A DNA stretch of 64,000 bases from Amycolatopsis nivea (GTDB lineage: Bacteria > Actinomycetota > Actinomycetes > Mycobacteriales > Pseudonocardiaceae), in the NCBI RefSeq assembly GCF_004522235.1, contig NZ_SDLT01000004.1, forward strand, positions 62,001-126,000. The letters run 5' to 3'. How positions within the stretch are numbered: position 1 is the first letter of the stretch; each line of letters starts with the position of its first letter. This document shows, in pieces, positions 61,933-64,000 of this stretch. A program made the translations under genes and the position numbers. The notes beneath the pieces are model-generated. The model was not told where the DNA came from. It made no database searches and saw only the letters and a program-made list of their open reading frames with translations.

Positions 61933-62889
61933 TCAGCTGCCCGCGACGGCGCGACCGTAGCGTTCGGACAGCAGCCGCAGCCGCGGGATCAGCTCCGGCG
62001 GCGATTCGACCGTGAAGTCCATCATCAGCATTCCAATGTAGACAGCCACGGTGTCCAAACTGTCCGCGCCGGTGACGAGTACGCATTGGTGCTCGTCAAG
62101 GGGTTCGACGACGCCGACCGTCGGATTGATCCGCGCCAGCACCTCGTCCGCCGGGGCGTCGATGCGCAGCCGCGCGTGCACGATCCACCCGCTTGCCGCG
62201 ATCGTGCGCATCGCGAAGGCGGTGTAATCCCCGCCGGGCAAGGGATTCGGCTCGAACCGGCGGCGGGTCGGCATCCGCGGCTGCATCAGGTCTACGCGGT
62301 AGGTCGCCCAGCTGCCGTCCTGCGGGTCGCGCGCGACCAGGTACCACCGTCGTTGCCAGCTGAGCAACCGGTACGGCTCGACCAGCCGCAGTTCGTCCGC
62401 GTAGTCGAACCGAAGCCATTCGACGTGCCGGATCGCCCGTGCGACCTCCTGCAGCACGGTGCCGTCGACCTCCGGATCGGGCGCGTCGGTGCCGGTGTTC
62501 TCCGGACCGCGGTCGATTGTCGAGCGCAGGGCGTCGACCGTCGGACGCAGCCTCGACGGCAGGACCTGTTCGAGCTTCGCGAGCGCCCGCGTGCCGGCTT
62601 CCTCGATCCCGGAGATACCCGCCGCCGCCCGCAGCCCGACCGTGACCGCCACCGCCTCCTCGTCGTCCAGCAGGAGCGGCGGCAGCTTCCCGCCCGAGCC
62701 CAGCCGGTAGCCGCCGACGTTCCCGCGCGTCGCCTCGACGGGATAGCCCAGGTCACGCAGCCGTTCGACGTCGTGCCGGATCGTGCGGGCCGAGACGCCC
62801 AGGCGCTCCGACAGTTCCCGGCCGCTCCGCCCAGCGGCCGTCTGCAGGAGAGCGAGAAGCGCCAGCAACCGCGCCGTCGGATCGGCCAT
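61933..62889 (-). CDS. WYL-domain transcriptional regulator (YafY-like)
   Basis: The 318-residue protein has an N-terminal DeoR-type winged helix (LLALLALLQTAAGRSGRELSERLGVSARTIRHDVERLRDLGY) and a WYL domain (about 140-200, WLRFDYADELRLVEPYRLL, WYLVARDP) with a WCX-like end (LRLLSERYGRAV). WYL domains sense nucleic acid or small ligands. It is divergent from the epoxide hydrolase gene with a dyad between, so it probably represses itself and that gene. Confidence 0.88.
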   Translation of the reverse strand: MADPTARLLALLALLQTAAGRSGRELSERLGVSARTIRHDVERLRDLGYPVEATRGNVGGYRLGSGGKLPPLLLDDEEAVAVTVGLRAAAGISGIEEAGTRALAKLEQVLPSRLRPTVDALRSTIDRGPENTGTDAPDPEVDGTVLQEVARAIRHVEWLRFDYADELRLVEPYRLLSWQRRWYLVARDPQDGSWATYRVDLMQPRMPTRRRFEPNPLPGGDYTAFAMRTIAASGWIVHARLRIDAPADEVLARINPTVGVVEPLDEHQCVLVTGADSLDTVAVYIGMLMMDFTVESPPELIPRLRLLSERYGRAVAGS

Positions 62890-62903
62890 CGAAACTCCTT
62901 ATT

Positions 62904-62930
62904 CTATTAGGAACTGATCCTACCTAATAG
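62904..62930. promoter_or_regulatory. Dyad operator between WYL regulator and epoxide hydrolase
   Basis: CTATTAGG (62904-62911) and CCTAATAG (62923-62930) are perfect inverted repeats with an 11-nt spacer; inside them TAGGA (62908-62912) and TCCTA (62918-62922) form a second dyad. The A/T-rich block stands out in this GC-rich DNA and overlaps the 59-nt divergent promoter. Confidence 0.6.
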
Positions 62931-62948
62931 CCTCCTAGTGTTCTTCTC

Positions 62949-64000
62949 ATGACGAACGCAACCGCCTCCCTCGCCCTCCGCCCGTTCACCGTCGAGGTCA
63001 CCGACGCCGAACTCGCGGACCTGCACGACCGCCTCGCCCGCACCCGCCTGCCGCAGCCGTCGCCGACCGACGACTGGGACGCCGGCACCCCGAACGCCTA
63101 CCTGCGGACGGCGCTCGAGGCGTGGCGGAGCTTCGACTGGCGCGCCGCCGAAGCGCGGATCAACTCCTTCCCGCACTTCACCACCGAGATCGACGGCCAG
63201 ACGTTCCACTTCATCCACGTCCGCTCCGTCCATCCCGGCGCGACGCCGCTGCTGCTCGCGCACACCTATCCCGGCTCGTCGGTCGACTACCTCGACCTGA
63301 TCGACCGCCTCGTCGACCCGGTCGCGCATGGCGGCCGCGAAGAGGACGCCTTCGACGTCGTCATCCCCGACGCGCCCGGCTACGGCTTCTCCCAGCCCGT
63401 CGCCGAAGCGGGCTGGACGGTCGCCCGCGTCGCCGTCGCGTACGACCGCTTGATGCGCGGCCTCGGGTACGAGAGCTACGGAATCCACGGCTCGGACAAC
63501 GGCGCGATGGTCGCCAGGGAGCTCGGTGTGCTGAACCCGGACGGTTTCCTCGGCCTGCACGTCCTGCAGCTGTTCTCGTTCCCGTCCGGCGACCCGGCGG
63601 AATTCGAACGCCTCGAACCGGCCGATCACGCCGGCCTGGCGCACATGCAATGGTTTCAATCAGTCGGTGGCTACAACACGATGAACGCGTCGCGCCCCCA
63701 GACGGTTTCCGTTGGCCTCAGTGACTCCCCGATCGGATTACTCGCCTACAGCGAGCTGTTCAACTCCTTCGGCAACGGGACTTCGCTGGTGCCGCTGGAA
63801 ACGATCCTGCTGGAGGCGAGCGTGAACTGGTTCGCCAACGCCGCTTCCGGGATGAGCCGCAGCTACCTGGAGAACGCCCGCGCACAGTCCGAGCCGCGGG
63901 TGAGCGACGCGCGCACCGGGGTGGCGGTGTTCAAGGACGACTTCCAGACCATCAAGACCTTCGCCGAACGCGACAACACCAACATCGTGCACTGGAGCCG
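62949..64000 (+). CDS. Epoxide hydrolase (EHN-type), 3' end cut by window
   Basis: The visible 350 residues begin with the epoxide-hydrolase N-terminal domain (LRPFTVEVTDAELADLHDRL, LPQPSPTDDWDAG), then the alpha/beta fold: HFIHVRS, HTYPGSSVDYLDLIDRL (in place of HGWPGS), VIPDAPGYGFS and the nucleophile loop GIHGSDNGAMVAREL with Asp about residue 183. The catalytic His lies beyond the window end. GSDNGA is close to the usual GGDWGA. ATG at 62949 has no strong ribosome binding site. Its promoter carries the WYL-regulator dyad. Confidence 0.85.
   Translation, partial: MTNATASLALRPFTVEVTDAELADLHDRLARTRLPQPSPTDDWDAGTPNAYLRTALEAWRSFDWRAAEARINSFPHFTTEIDGQTFHFIHVRSVHPGATPLLLAHTYPGSSVDYLDLIDRLVDPVAHGGREEDAFDVVIPDAPGYGFSQPVAEAGWTVARVAVAYDRLMRGLGYESYGIHGSDNGAMVARELGVLNPDGFLGLHVLQLFSFPSGDPAEFERLEPADHAGLAHMQWFQSVGGYNTMNASRPQTVSVGLSDSPIGLLAYSELFNSFGNGTSLVPLETILLEASVNWFANAASGMSRSYLENARAQSEPRVSDARTGVAVFKDDFQTIKTFAERDNTNIVHWS

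Overview
The window is high-GC actinobacterial chromosome, most likely from Amycolatopsis or a close relative in the Pseudonocardiaceae. The reasons are the base composition, frequent GTG starts, arabinogalactan genes (dprE2, decaprenyl-phosphate phosphoribosyltransferase, glf), DUF3558 lipoproteins, a PPE/EspG secretion-substrate cassette, a SARP/NB-ARC regulator and a SigE-family sigma factor. The genus is my inference; the sequence alone does not prove it. I saw no tRNA or rRNA gene, insertion sequence or CRISPR array.

Layout. 0-1.2 kb: 3' end of dprE2 and a VC0807-type membrane protein. 1.15-4.55 kb: an ESX (type VII) substrate cassette made of an XRE regulator, an array of 15-bp direct repeats, a small helical protein, a DUF3558 lipoprotein, a PPE-like protein and an EspG-like chaperone, with no secretion machinery nearby. 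4.5-6.5 kb: a MerR/SDR pair and a repeat-rich membrane protein. 6.7-18.1 kb: cell-wall arabinan and galactan genes (DPPR synthase, its phosphatase, UDP-galactopyranose mutase), two paralogous polytopic membrane proteins, an AftB/ZomB-like GT-C transferase, a PlsC acyltransferase, and LLM and HAD enzymes. 18.1-20.8 kb: two small paralogues, a CRP-type site and a secreted pseudoprotease fused to a tachylectin-like propeller.

20.8-35.6 kb is the most unusual region. A minus-strand operon encodes an LpxA-type acyltransferase, a dedicated acyl carrier protein, a FabG-like reductase, an AMP-forming ligase, LuxE, LuxC and a flippase-like membrane protein. Divergent from it are a GnnB-like sugar aminotransferase and a GnnA-like oxidoreductase. 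After a sigma-factor pair and a Uma2 protein come a second sugar aminotransferase, a sugar-nucleotide epimerase, a GT4 glycosyltransferase and a hexapeptide acyltransferase. I read the region as a locus for an acylated amino-sugar glycolipid or surface glycan, using lipid A-type first-step chemistry in a Gram-positive organism.

35.7-64 kb is mostly housekeeping and conserved actinobacterial genes: an AfsR-like regulator, L-2-hydroxyglutarate oxidase, serS, a class III aminotransferase, a haloalkane dehalogenase-like hydrolase, a YgiB/ATP-grasp/DUF350 module, a septum-formation protein and small metalloprotease, an MFS exporter, a phosphoglycerate mutase-like phosphatase with pheA, a macro-domain protein, coaA, a degenerate exonuclease-TerB-BRCT membrane protein, a nuclease-like excalibur protein, a NarL-type response regulator, and a WYL regulator divergent from an epoxide hydrolase cut by the window end.

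Starts were moved inward from the longest frame where a ribosome binding site, family length or neighbour overlap favoured it. All family calls come from motif reading without database searches.
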